In this document: piece after piece, positions 24,609 through 33,512 of the stretch
Layout of the letters: every line of letters starts with the position of its first letter
Position numbering within the stretch: position 1 is the first letter of the stretch
NCBI GenBank assembly: GCA_013112555.1
Contig: JABFGK010000001.1
Coordinates: forward strand, 1,524,581-1,588,580
DNA length: 64,000 bases
Source: Planctomycetota bacterium
GTDB lineage: Bacteria > Planctomycetota > Phycisphaerae > Phycisphaerales > UBA5793
Direction: 5' to 3'
Made by a program: the position numbers and the translations under genes
Notes under the pieces: model-generated
What the model saw: the letters and a program-made list of their open reading frames with translations, nothing else
Told to the model about the DNA's origin: nothing
The model's database searches: none

Positions 24609-26807
24609 ATGTGGTGGAGTCGATCGACCAACCATGGTCGCGGTCGTGCCGTGGCAGCCGGGCTCGTGGCCGGCGTCCTGGCGGTTTCAACTTTGTGCAT
24701 CTCGACCGGCTGTGAAAGCACGGGCACATCGCGCGCCGCGGCCCTGTTACCGCGCGACATGCTGTTCGGGAACCCGGACAAGGCCGGCCCGCAGATCAGC
24801 CCGGACGGGACGCAAATGGCATTCCTGGCACCGCTTGACGGCGTCCTGAATGTTTGGGTCGCCCCGGTGGATTCCGTCCATGACGCGAGACCGATTACGC
24901 ATGACACAGGCCGAGGCGTCACCCAGTATTCCTGGGCCTACACAAACGAGCATCTGATCTACCTTCAGGATCAGGGCGGCGATGAGAATTGGCGAATCTA
25001 CTGTGTCGAACTCGCCACCAGCGGCGTCCTCGACCTCACCCCGTATGACGGTGTGCAGGCACGCATCGAAGCCGTCAGCCCGAAGCACCCGGACGCGATC
25101 ATCGTCGGCCTGAACAATCGCCAGCCACAGTTCCACGATCTGCACCGGGTCAACATCCGCACCGGCGCGAGCGAAATGATCGAGCAGAACAACGGCCTGC
25201 TCGGGTACATGCTCGATGACGATTACAAGGTGCAGTTGGCATTCGGGATGGGCAATGACGGCTCGATGGAATACCTCCGCCCGACCGACATACCCGGCGG
25301 CTGGTCTCCGTATATGAAGGTCCCGTCACAAGACACCATCACCACCAATCCGATTGCGTTTGACAAGACGGCACAGAATATCTATCTGCTTGACAGCCGC
25401 GATCGTGATACGGCGGCGCTGAAGACCAAGAGTCTGATTGATGGCTCGGAGCAACTGCTGTACGAGTGCGACTTTGCCGACATCAGAACCGTCCTGCTCC
25501 ATCCGACCGAGCGGCGACTGCAGGGCGTCGGCTGGGTCTACACCCGCAGCGACTGGGCGATCATCGACCCGGCAGTCCGCAACGACTTCGACTATCTCGA
25601 ACGCGTCTGTGAAGGCGATCCGAGGATCGTCAGTCGCTCCGAGGACGACATGCATTGGATCGTCGCATTCGTGAATGACAACGGCCCGGTGCAGTATTAC
25701 CACCTGGATCGATCCGTGCAGCTGGCTGATTTCCTGTTCACGAACCGCTCCGACCTCGAAGACAAACAGTTGTCGAGGATGTACCCGGAGGTGATCAAGT
25801 CACGAGACGGGCTGAATCTCGTGTCCTATCTCACACTGCCGCCCGATTCCGATCGAGATCATGATCGGCGACCTGATCAGCCCAAGAGCCTGGTGCTGCT
25901 GGTCCACGGCGGCCCGTGGGCGCGTGATTCGTGGGGCTATGACCCGATGCATCAGTGGCTGGCCAACCGCGGCTATGCCGTCCTCGCCGTCAACTTCCGC
26001 GGCTCGACCGGATTCGGCAAGTCCTTTGTCAATGCAGCGAACCAGCAATGGGCCCGCACAATGCATGACGACCTGCTCGATGCGGTCCAGTGGGCCGTTG
26101 ACGAGGGGATCACAACGCCCGATCAGGTGGCCATCATGGGTGGAAGTTATGGCGGGTATGCAACGCTGGTCGGGCTGACGATGACGCCTGATGTGTTTGC
26201 TTGCGGCGTTGATATCGTCGGACCGTCGAATCTCATCACCCTGCTGAACTCGATCCCGCCGTATTGGAAACCGCTGATGGAGATGTGGGCTGAGCGCGTC
26301 GGCGACCCGCGCACTGAGGAGGGTCGGGCGCTGCTCATCGAACGCTCCCCGCTGACGTATGTCGACCGGATCACGAAGCCGTTGCTGATCGGCCAGGGTG
26401 CGAACGACCCGCGTGTCAACAAGGCTGAGAGCGACCAGCTCGCCGAGGCGATGGAGAGCAAGGGGATTCCGGTGACCTATGTTCTGTATCCCGATGAGGG
26501 GCATGGATTCAGACGCCCGGAGAACAACCTGTCGTTCTTTGCCATCACCGAAGCATTCCTGCACGAGCATCTGCAGGGCGGGCGCGTCGAACCGATCGGC
26601 AACGACTTTACCAACTCCTCGCTGCAGATTCTCTTCGGTGTCGATCAGGTCATGGGACTGGCCGCCGCATACGGCAGCGATCAAGTCACCGATGAAGCGG
26701 CCCAGGCCGAGCCGCCGAAGATGCAGGAAGAACCACCCGTGAAAAAGGATAAGCCTGCACCGAAGCAGGACGATTCCGGCCCGGCAATCAAGGAAATCAC
26801 AAAGTGA
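24609..26807 (+). CDS. S9 family peptidase lipoprotein (prolyl oligopeptidase / dipeptidyl peptidase type)
   Basis: About 732 residues. The N-terminus has a twin-basic region, a hydrophobic stretch and a lipobox-like CISTGC, so the protein is probably membrane-anchored on the outer side. A beta-propeller region follows (GPQISPDGTQMAFLAPL, YSWAYTNEHLIYLQDQGG). The alpha/beta-hydrolase domain contains VLLVHGGPWARDSWGYDP, the nucleophile GGSYGGYATL, the acid in GANDPRVNKAES and the base in YPDEGHGFRRPEN. The C-terminus ends in a Lys/Pro/Glu-rich tail. ATG 24609 has GAGGAG six bases upstream, better than the ATG at 24585. It cleaves short peptides; a nutritional role is inferred. Confidence 0.92.
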   Translation: MWWSRSTNHGRGRAVAAGLVAGVLAVSTLCISTGCESTGTSRAAALLPRDMLFGNPDKAGPQISPDGTQMAFLAPLDGVLNVWVAPVDSVHDARPITHDTGRGVTQYSWAYTNEHLIYLQDQGGDENWRIYCVELATSGVLDLTPYDGVQARIEAVSPKHPDAIIVGLNNRQPQFHDLHRVNIRTGASEMIEQNNGLLGYMLDDDYKVQLAFGMGNDGSMEYLRPTDIPGGWSPYMKVPSQDTITTNPIAFDKTAQNIYLLDSRDRDTAALKTKSLIDGSEQLLYECDFADIRTVLLHPTERRLQGVGWVYTRSDWAIIDPAVRNDFDYLERVCEGDPRIVSRSEDDMHWIVAFVNDNGPVQYYHLDRSVQLADFLFTNRSDLEDKQLSRMYPEVIKSRDGLNLVSYLTLPPDSDRDHDRRPDQPKSLVLLVHGGPWARDSWGYDPMHQWLANRGYAVLAVNFRGSTGFGKSFVNAANQQWARTMHDDLLDAVQWAVDEGITTPDQVAIMGGSYGGYATLVGLTMTPDVFACGVDIVGPSNLITLLNSIPPYWKPLMEMWAERVGDPRTEEGRALLIERSPLTYVDRITKPLLIGQGANDPRVNKAESDQLAEAMESKGIPVTYVLYPDEGHGFRRPENNLSFFAITEAFLHEHLQGGRVEPIGNDFTNSSLQILFGVDQVMGLAAAYGSDQVTDEAAQAEPPKMQEEPPVKKDKPAPKQDDSGPAIKEITK

Positions 26808-26850
26808 TCTCGGGTCGCTGAGAGTGAATCACAACAGAGTCCAGTTGACA

Positions 26851-26893
26851 AGCCCCGGGTGTGTTATGCGCGCCCGGGGCTGTCTTTTGTTTT
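26851..26893 (+). terminator. Intrinsic terminator after the S9 peptidase
   Basis: AGCCCCGGG (26851-26859) pairs perfectly with CCCGGGGCT (26873-26881), followed by GTCTTTTGTTTT. It lies 43 bases downstream of the stop. Confidence 0.9.
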
Positions 26894-26900
26894 GCCCTTC

Positions 26901-27192
26901 ACTTTCTCGTCATTCCGGCACTATCTTTCGTCATGCCGGCGCAGGCCGGCATCCAGGGGGGACGGCTGGGTATCTGCCGATATCTGATGCGCTGTGCGAC
27001 GCCGGTGCGCTGATGCTGAATCTGCCTGGATCCCGGCCTGCGTCGGGGTGTCGGAGGGGAAGGAGAGGCACGCGGCATGGCATGATGCTGGCGCATCATT
27101 CCCCCGGCAGAGTCGGGGGCTAACAAAGCCGCCACCGGTGGTGGCGGTGGACGGAGGAGGAGGAGAAGATGGATTCACACCTGCGCGAGAAT
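26901..27192. repeat. Palindromic dispersed repeats (REP-like) upstream of the IS element
   Basis: Contains a partial unit CGTCATTCCGGCAC at about 26909, a full unit at 26929-26956 (CGTCATGCCGGCGCAGGCCG, then GCATCCAGG), an inverted unit at 27025-27050 (CCTGGATCCCGGCCTGCGTC), and half of another inverted unit at 27170-27192 that is split by the IS. The shared pattern is CGTCAT-xCC-xGCGxAGGC-xGG-ATCCAG, whose halves can pair. Other copies are at 52170-52200 and 59214-59241. No gene lies here. Confidence 0.8.
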
Positions 27193-27242
27193 TGTTTGGA
27201 CCGGACAGATGGGTGACACCCGTTCGGGGACATGGGTAACAC
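27193..27242. repeat. Left terminal inverted repeat of the IS481-type element
   Basis: Begins TGTTTGGACCGG and contains ATGGGTGACACCCGTTCGGG and GACATGGGTAACACA. It matches the complement of 28596-28642 with only scattered differences over about 45 bases. Confidence 0.85.
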
Positions 27243-27329
27243 ATGATGGTACGCCGGTGGGCCGGTGAATGGCGGGCGGAGGGAGCGTCACGAGCGGAGC
27301 GAGTGACGCCAACGCAGCCGCCATTCACC

Positions 27330-28551
27330 TCACGCGCGTCCCGACCCCGGGCCCGCCGGACATGGCTCCACCCGTTCCATCCCGCCACGCCGGCCCGATC
27401 GACGCGTCAGACTCCGAATGTTGAGCCGGCCGAGCCGCTCGTGGCAGAAGTACACTTCGAACCACCCGTCGCGGACCATCGCACGCAGCGCCACATACTC
27501 GCCGACGAAGGCCTTCCCAATCTTGTACTCGATCCCACCGTACGTGATCCAGCCTCCCTGGCCCACCTTGCGAACCACATCACTCGGCGAATACTCGATG
27601 GCCGGCAACCGGGATGGCATCTCACGGTCACTGCCACGATACCGGCTCACCGGCGGATGCATGTCCAATGCCTCGTGCGGCCGCTCACAGTTGTACACCG
27701 TCCGCCAGCGATCGAAGTGACGCTGCCAGTGGGCCAGGCCCGGGAAGGTTCGACCCGTCATCGCCTCAGCTTTCAGCGTCCGATGAAACCGTTCATCCTT
27801 GCCCAGCGTCTGCGGGTGCACCGGGCGGCTATGTGTGACGCGAACACCCAGACGCAACAACCACGCAGTCAACTTCGTGTGCCGATGCGGCGTGTCGGAA
27901 CGCCAGACCGAGCCGTTATCCATCAGCATTCGACGCGGCAGCCCGTAGTGCTGGAAGATGCCCGTCAACTCCGAACGAACCGTCGCTTCACGCTCATGCC
28001 CACAGGCGCGCAGCCCGACGACATACCGCGAGTGATCATCCAGCACCGTCAGCGGATACACTCGGCGACGATCCTCGAGAGCATCGCTCATCGCGACATG
28101 CCCTTTGAAATCCATCTGCCACAGATCGTTGGGTTGCCCATGTTCGAAGCGACGACACGGCGTGTGTTTGCTCGCTTCGGCTGGATCAATCAGCCCATGG
28201 CGACGCAGAATCCCGGTGATGGTGCTGGCGGCCGGAACCGACTCATGATGGCCCAACGCCAGCAAACGGTGACGAATCTTGCGGCCACCCCAGACCGGGT
28301 GGCGACTCCGGATGGCCAGCACCGCCGACTCCACTGACACTGGCGTCTGAGCCGGTGATCGGGTCGGCCGACGCGACCGGTCAATCAACGCCTCATCCCC
28401 TCCCCCGACGATACCGATCGAGCCACTTGTAGGCCGTCTTGCGGCTGATTCCGAACCCGCCACTGAGACGGGCGATGTTGGCCCCCTCGACGCTGGCCAG
28501 GTGTACAAACTCCTGTCGCTCCGACACGGTTGACACTTCCTTCCACGGCAT
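27330..28551 (-). pseudogene. IS481-family transposase, frameshifted
   Basis: The N-terminal part (28393-28551) begins MPWKEVSTVSERQEFVHLAS and holds the helix-turn-helix (ISRKTAYKWLDRYRRG), then stops at a TGA. The catalytic part continues in the +1 frame from about 28430: DEALIDRSRRPTRSPAQTP, the integrase core with NDLWQMDFKGHV, LDDHSRYVVG, LMDNGSVWRSD and the Glu in KDERFHRTLKAE (DDE triad). The two halves meet at GGGGGAGGGG, so one extra G explains the break. IS481 elements normally use a single frame, so this copy is probably inactive unless the break is a sequencing error or frameshifting occurs. GAGGAG lies upstream of the ATG. Confidence 0.85.
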
Positions 28552-28595
28552 GCCTGGTCTCCTCAATCGGTGAAGAAACCAGCATACGAAAAGTG

Positions 28596-28642
28596 TCACC
28601 CATGTCTCCGAACACCTGTTACCTATGTCCCCGGTCTATACA
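28596..28642. repeat. Right terminal inverted repeat of the IS481-type element
   Basis: Contains GTGTCACCCATGTCTCCGAA and GTTACCTATGTCCCCGGTC and ends ACA at 28642. It is followed directly by AGAAT, the copy of the target duplication. Confidence 0.85.
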
Positions 28643-28768
28643 AGAATGACGGGGAGGGGTAGGCGTAGGCGTAAGGGGGAAAGACACGGTTGGTCCTCGT
28701 CGCTGTCGCGACTCGTACCAGCCGTGCCACCCTCAGAGAGTGGAGAGATGAGGGCACGACCGGACCCA

Positions 28769-29689
28769 TCACCCCTCATGCGGGAAGCGCTCGGCCATCG
28801 CCTTGAGCCGATCGAACGAACGTCGGCATTCGGCTCGCATGGCATCGAAGTCCATGGCCCCCTCGGGGAACCGACGCTGCATTTCGAAGTACCGGGCCGG
28901 GTCGGTTTCACCATCCGGTTCTGCGTTCACCTTGTAATGCAGGCCGTCATACACCTCGTATAGCAGGAACAGACCGCCGTTGACCGCCGTCCGTACGAGT
29001 TGCACTGAATCGGCAGGCTCTGACTTCCAGCCGGTCGGGCATGGCGAATGGGCCAGCAGGAATCGGAACCCGGAGATCGACAGCGCGTGCTTGAGTTTCC
29101 GTTTGAAATCCTCCGGGTGCGCAATCGAGAGCGTGGCTGCATACGGGATGCGATGGGCAGCCATGATGCTCATGATGTCCTTCTTGTTTTCCTTCTTGCC
29201 GAACGGAGAGGTCGTGGTTCGCGCGCCGGCCGGGGTCGCAGAGGAACGCTGCCCGCCGGTATTGCCATAGATCTCATTGTCATAACAGATGTAGATCAGG
29301 TTCTCATTGCGCTCGGCAGCCGCCGACAACGTGGCAAAGCCGATGTCATAGGTCCCGCCGTCACCGGCCCAGCAGACCACCTGTTCCGGGTCGTTATTCA
29401 GGTCGCGCACGGCTGCAACGCCGCTGCCGAACGCCGGGCAGGACCCGAAAGTCGAAGCAATGACGGGCACGTTGTAACTGGTGGTCGGATAGCCGCCGGC
29501 TGTCACGATCCCGCAGCAGGCCGGGATGACGAGCGTGCAGTTCTGGCCGACTTCATTGAGGACCCGGCCGAGCATGGTGAGGCTCACGCTCATGCCGCAG
29601 CCGCCGCAGTTCGTATTGCCGGGGCGAAGCAGGCACTCCGAACTGCATCGGATCGGTGATTCATTCAGGGCAGTCGTGCTGCTGCTCAT
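28769..29689 (-). CDS. porB: 2-oxoacid:ferredoxin oxidoreductase, beta subunit (ThDP-binding)
   Basis: Catalytic subunit holding thiamine diphosphate for oxidative decarboxylation of pyruvate (or another 2-oxoacid) to the acyl-CoA. Cysteines for a cluster appear in CLLRPGNTNCGGCG. The ThDP motif is WAGDGGTYDIGFATLSAA followed by DNEIYGNTGGQRS. The IGF- and TGGQxS-type residues are those of pyruvate enzymes, so pyruvate is the likely substrate. The ATG at 29689 overlaps the porA stop (ATGA), showing coupling. The gene is the last of the three-gene operon; the IS element lies 126 bases beyond the stop. Confidence 0.92.
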   Translation of the reverse strand: MSSSTTALNESPIRCSSECLLRPGNTNCGGCGMSVSLTMLGRVLNEVGQNCTLVIPACCGIVTAGGYPTTSYNVPVIASTFGSCPAFGSGVAAVRDLNNDPEQVVCWAGDGGTYDIGFATLSAAAERNENLIYICYDNEIYGNTGGQRSSATPAGARTTTSPFGKKENKKDIMSIMAAHRIPYAATLSIAHPEDFKRKLKHALSISGFRFLLAHSPCPTGWKSEPADSVQLVRTAVNGGLFLLYEVYDGLHYKVNAEPDGETDPARYFEMQRRFPEGAMDFDAMRAECRRSFDRLKAMAERFPHEG

Positions 29690-30861
29690 GCCTCGATTCC
29701 TTTCCACATCGGCCGCTCGGCCTTTGTGCGGCCGGCCAGGTCGTCGATGACTTCGTTGACCATCGCCGGCGTGACGTCTCCGCCGCACACGCCCGTGAGG
29801 TAATCCTGAATCAACACATTGTCGCGCTGCCCCTGGAAGGCCGCTTTTGTATCATGCCAGAACACGCCGCCCATCCCGGCTGCATAGTTCCGATCCAGCA
29901 CACCGATCCTGGATGCATTCTCACAGGCACGAAGCAGATCATCGGCAGGGAACGGCCGAAACATCTTCATCTTGATCAAGCCGATCTTCATACCGTCCCG
30001 GCGCCGTTGACGCACAACCTCACGCGCCGTGGAGGCGATCGTCCCGCTCGTGATCAGAATCAGGTCGGCATCATCCGTCTCAAACGCATCAATCGGGGCC
30101 CCGGGATCACGATCAAAGATCGTGATGAATTCCTGACGGCACTCTTCGTACACGTCATTGACAGCGAGCATGGCCCGGTCCACTTCGACGCGCTGCGACA
30201 GCGTTTCCTGGGGCCAGGCAAGCCCACCGATCGTCGTCGGGCGCTCATGGTTCAACTGGTGCGGGAGATTGAGCGTCGGCAGATACGCATCGACCAGTTC
30301 CTGGGCCGGCAGATCCGTTTCCATCTGGGTGTGCGACATGATAAATGCGTCCATGATCACCAGTGAAGGCAACAGCACGCGTCGATCCTCAGAGACTCGG
30401 AATGCCAGCAGCGTCGAATCAACCACCTCCTGATTTGTCTCGCAGTAGAACTGGAGCCAGGGGAAATCTCGCAGCATGAGCGTGTCGCCCTGGTCTGCCC
30501 AGATGTTCCATGGTGGCCCGAGCGTTCGGTTCACAGCCGTCAGCACGATCGGGAGCCGGTAGAAGCCGGCGACCATGATGTTCTCGAACATATACGCGAG
30601 GCCGTTGGATGAACTGGCAGTAAAGGATCGCGCGCCGGCCAGCGAGGCGCCGAGCGAGACGCCCATTGCACTGTGTTCGCTCTCGACCGGGATCACGCGC
30701 CCTTTCGTGAACTTGTACTTCGAGACGAATTCGACAATTTCCGTCTGTGGCGTAATCGGGTAAATCCCACAGGCTGTCCCGCGAGCAGAGCGGTTTGCCT
30801 CGCCTGCCGCAGCCAGGGCATAGCCGGCTGCGTGGTTCCCGGTGACGAGTTCAAGTCCCAT
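29686..30861 (-). CDS. porA: 2-oxoacid:ferredoxin oxidoreductase, alpha subunit
   Basis: Alpha subunit of the same enzyme. GNHAAGYALAAAGEANRS and CGIYPITPQTEIVEFV form the pyrimidine-side binding surface; EHSAMGVSLGASLAGARSFT is the CoA/ThDP region; RTLGPPWNIWADQGDTLMLR follows. The ATG at 30861 is preferred over the TTG three bases upstream. It overlaps porB by four bases and follows the fused gamma-subunit gene after 65 bases. Confidence 0.93.
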   Translation of the reverse strand: MGLELVTGNHAAGYALAAAGEANRSARGTACGIYPITPQTEIVEFVSKYKFTKGRVIPVESEHSAMGVSLGASLAGARSFTASSSNGLAYMFENIMVAGFYRLPIVLTAVNRTLGPPWNIWADQGDTLMLRDFPWLQFYCETNQEVVDSTLLAFRVSEDRRVLLPSLVIMDAFIMSHTQMETDLPAQELVDAYLPTLNLPHQLNHERPTTIGGLAWPQETLSQRVEVDRAMLAVNDVYEECRQEFITIFDRDPGAPIDAFETDDADLILITSGTIASTAREVVRQRRRDGMKIGLIKMKMFRPFPADDLLRACENASRIGVLDRNYAAGMGGVFWHDTKAAFQGQRDNVLIQDYLTGVCGGDVTPAMVNEVIDDLAGRTKAERPMWKGIEA

Positions 30862-30926
30862 CAATGGCTCCCGTCTTCATTGCACTTACTCAAGCCGCCA
30901 ACTCCCCCTCGTGCTGTCCGATTCGC

Positions 30927-33140
30927 TCACAATCGACTCATGAAAATGACGTTGCGCGGGCATTCAGAGGCACAGACCCCACAGCCCTTGCAGTAGGCAT
31001 AGTCAAAGATGAACTCATGCCCGACGCGCGTCAGCACCCCCTCCGGGCAATAGGTCACACAGCGATCACATTCATTACAGACCCCGCACGAAAGACACCG
31101 CTGGGCCTCGTGGGACGGCTCACCGGACAGCCCCTGGTGGACCTCGGTAAACGACTGGAATCGATCCTCCGCCGTGATCGCCATCCCTTCGTCCCGAGCC
31201 TGCTTCTCAAACAGGTGCATGCGCATTGCATCCTGCCGCACGACGTCGCCGTCATCATGCTGGGCAGAAAGCAACTGCTCACCGGTGAACAGTGCATGGA
31301 TGTGTAAGGCTGAGCGCCGGCCGCACCCGATCGCGGCTGCAACGGTCCCGTCATTTGTTGCCAGGTCGCCGATGGCATAGACCGGCTTCTCAAGCAGGCC
31401 GATGAGTTCGCCGTTCTCACGGACCTCAGTCCCCTCGGGAAAGACGCTCATATCCTGCGATTGGCCCAATGCCAGGATCATGCGGCTGCATTCGATATCA
31501 AAGTCGCTGCCGCTCACTTCGACGGGCCGACGTCGCCCTGATTCGTCCGGTTCGCCCAGTTCCATTCGTCGGCAGGTCAGCACATGGCGGCCGTTCTCAC
31601 CAAGCGGCTTCATACTGACCGGCATGGTCAGGTAATCAATGGCGATATCCTCCTCGATCGCCTGATCGACCTCTTCACTGATGGCCGGCATTTCGGCTCG
31701 CGTGCGCCGATAGACGACGCGCACACTGTTGGCCCCGAGCCGAAGCGCGGAACGGGCTGCGTCCAGAGCCGTATTGCCGCCACCGACGATGATCACATCC
31801 TCGTTGTCGACGCGCACCTCGCCGCGATTCACCTGATCGAGGAAGTCGATGCCCTGGACCACGGCGTCGGTATCGTCCAGCCCAAGTTGGAGTGACCGCA
31901 CTTCCTGCAGCCCGGTGGCGATCAGGACGGCATCAAACTCGTTTGCAAGTCGAACAAGACCCTGGCGACTAACTCGATGCCCGGTCTTGACCTCGATGCC
32001 GAGAAGCAGAATCCGCTCGATCTCTGCATCGAGTACCTCGCGAGGAAGACGGTATGAGGGAATCCCGGTCCGCAGGAGGCCGCCCAGTTCATCGCCGCCC
32101 TCCAGCAGTGTCACCTGGTACCCAAGCCGACCGAGGTGGTAGGCGGCCGTCAACCCGGCCGGGCCTGATCCGATGATGGCAATCCGCTCGTCTCGATTCG
32201 CGATCGGCTTGATCTCCGCATGACCGAGGTCGCCGATCGATCGTTCAATATCTCGAACGTTCACAGCCCCATCAAGGTGAATCCGATTGCAGGAGTCCAT
32301 GCACGGGGCCGGGCACACACGCCCGCAGATCGACGGGAAGGGAGACGACTGTAACAGCGTCCGCAACGCAGCATCGACCTCGTTGCGCGCCATGGCTGCC
32401 AGGAAGCCCTGCACATCATTCCCGGCCGGGCAGACGTGATTGCACGGCGGGACCATTTGCTGGCGGTCCGGTTGCTCCTTGGCCCATTGCCCGGTAATGA
32501 TCCGCGGCATCTGCGCCCCGCCACCCTCCAGGAAGCCGGGGGTGAAGGTCTTGGGAATGACCGGATGCTCGACGGTGATCGCTTCGGGATCACAGGCTGC
32601 ATTCATGTTGACCTGCTGGTACGCCTGATGCGCTGCCGTCAGATTGTCCCCGACAAAGCCCAGATGCTCCAGGGCCTTCTCCACCGAGGTCATTGTGAAG
32701 CCGAGCATATGTGCCACGGCACCGGCCAGGGCCGTATTGACAATGGGTACCGTCTTCGTGCCCAGATTGTTTGCGATGGCGATCGAGGTAGCATCAATCG
32801 TGGCCAACCTGTAGCCGGTGAACTGATCGCCGAAGTGCTCCGGCGACTCAGGTGTATTGATCAGGATCCAGCCGCCCGGCTTCAGGCCCGAGGTGATCCC
32901 CAGCGGGACGAGCGTCGGGTCAAGAACGATCACATGATCGGGCTCATAGATCAGATTGCGATTCGTGATCGTCTGATCGTCGTATCGGCAAAACGCCTGG
33001 AGCGGGGCCCCCGACCGCTCGGCAGCATAGATGCCAAATGCCTGAACCGAATCGCCTTTGAGGAACCGAGTCGTCGCGATGATCTTGGCCAGAGTGACGC
33101 CTCCCTGCCCGCCCCGACCATGAATCCGGATTTCGATCAT
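30927..33140 (-). CDS. 2-oxoacid oxidoreductase gamma subunit fused to GltD-like NAD(P)H flavoprotein and 2x[4Fe-4S] ferredoxin
   Basis: 737 residues in three parts. Residues 1-185 are the POR gamma subunit: [20 protein letters not shown], and [15 protein letters not shown]. Residues 225-625 resemble the glutamate synthase small subunit: the N-terminal cluster cysteines ([22 protein letters not shown]), FAD motif [16 protein letters not shown] (about 323), NAD(P) motif [16 protein letters not shown] (about 450) with [11 protein letters not shown], and [20 protein letters not shown]. Residues 680-737 are a ferredoxin with [20 protein letters not shown] and [12 protein letters not shown]. It replaces separate gamma and delta subunits and adds a pyridine-nucleotide site. 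AGGGAGAA precedes the ATG. It is the first gene of the operon with porA and porB. Confidence 0.88.
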   Translation of the reverse strand: MIEIRIHGRGGQGGVTLAKIIATTRFLKGDSVQAFGIYAAERSGAPLQAFCRYDDQTITNRNLIYEPDHVIVLDPTLVPLGITSGLKPGGWILINTPESPEHFGDQFTGYRLATIDATSIAIANNLGTKTVPIVNTALAGAVAHMLGFTMTSVEKALEHLGFVGDNLTAAHQAYQQVNMNAACDPEAITVEHPVIPKTFTPGFLEGGGAQMPRIITGQWAKEQPDRQQMVPPCNHVCPAGNDVQGFLAAMARNEVDAALRTLLQSSPFPSICGRVCPAPCMDSCNRIHLDGAVNVRDIERSIGDLGHAEIKPIANRDERIAIIGSGPAGLTAAYHLGRLGYQVTLLEGGDELGGLLRTGIPSYRLPREVLDAEIERILLLGIEVKTGHRVSRQGLVRLANEFDAVLIATGLQEVRSLQLGLDDTDAVVQGIDFLDQVNRGEVRVDNEDVIIVGGGNTALDAARSALRLGANSVRVVYRRTRAEMPAISEEVDQAIEEDIAIDYLTMPVSMKPLGENGRHVLTCRRMELGEPDESGRRRPVEVSGSDFDIECSRMILALGQSQDMSVFPEGTEVRENGELIGLLEKPVYAIGDLATNDGTVAAAIGCGRRSALHIHALFTGEQLLSAQHDDGDVVRQDAMRMHLFEKQARDEGMAITAEDRFQSFTEVHQGLSGEPSHEAQRCLSCGVCNECDRCVTYCPEGVLTRVGHEFIFDYAYCKGCGVCASECPRNVIFMSRL

Positions 33141-33512
33141 TGTGCCGTTCTCCCTGGTGTGGCATCGGGTCTGCTCAGCACAGCCCACGATGCCGGTGTC
33201 AAGGATCCACTCACGCAGGACGGAATCAGAGGCGACTCAGGGAGCCTCGTCTACCGGCCGCCCATGCGACTTCCGCCAGTCCATCATAGTGAAACCCGCG
33301 GGTGTGTGGGTGTCAAAAGAGGACGCACGGGTGGATTAGGGGTCCACCCCGGTCGCCTCGAAAGCAGATACGATGGGCCTCATACCCTTATAGGCAATGG
33401 CCCCCCGGACGCCCAAGCACGCCCCGGATTCACGGATACCATAGCGACAGTGATCTCCCACTCAGAGCACGAAGCACATGTCACGCCTCAGCGCATGGAG
33501 GAGCAGCAGACT
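33141..33512. other. Intergenic region between divergent por operon and glutamine synthetase
   Basis: 372 bases holding the promoters of both transcription units. A hairpin, GGGTGGATTAGGGGTCCACCC (33329-33349 approx.), is visible. I found no sigma-54-type GG/GC element and no convincing -35/-10 pair. The long frame that runs through here from 32436 is antisense to the por gene and is not coding. Confidence 0.5.

Larger units (their letters stand above)
27193..28642. mobile_element. IS481-type insertion sequence, 1450 bp
   Basis: Both ends start TGT inward. The left end (27193-27242) and the complement of the right end share GACCGG, then GACATGGGT and TAACA/TGACAC blocks in the same order. 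Each end contains two GACATxGGTxACA units, typical of IS481-like termini. A 5-base direct repeat AGAAT flanks the element (27188-27192 and 28643-28647). One transposase frame fills the interior on the minus strand but is interrupted by a frameshift. The target site is itself a dispersed palindromic repeat. Confidence 0.9.

Noticed and set aside
32436..33494. Long upstream extension of the glutamine synthetase frame
   Set aside because: It is antisense to the POR gamma fusion and crosses the promoter region; class III glutamine synthetase homology starts only after 33513, where a good ribosome-binding site is found.
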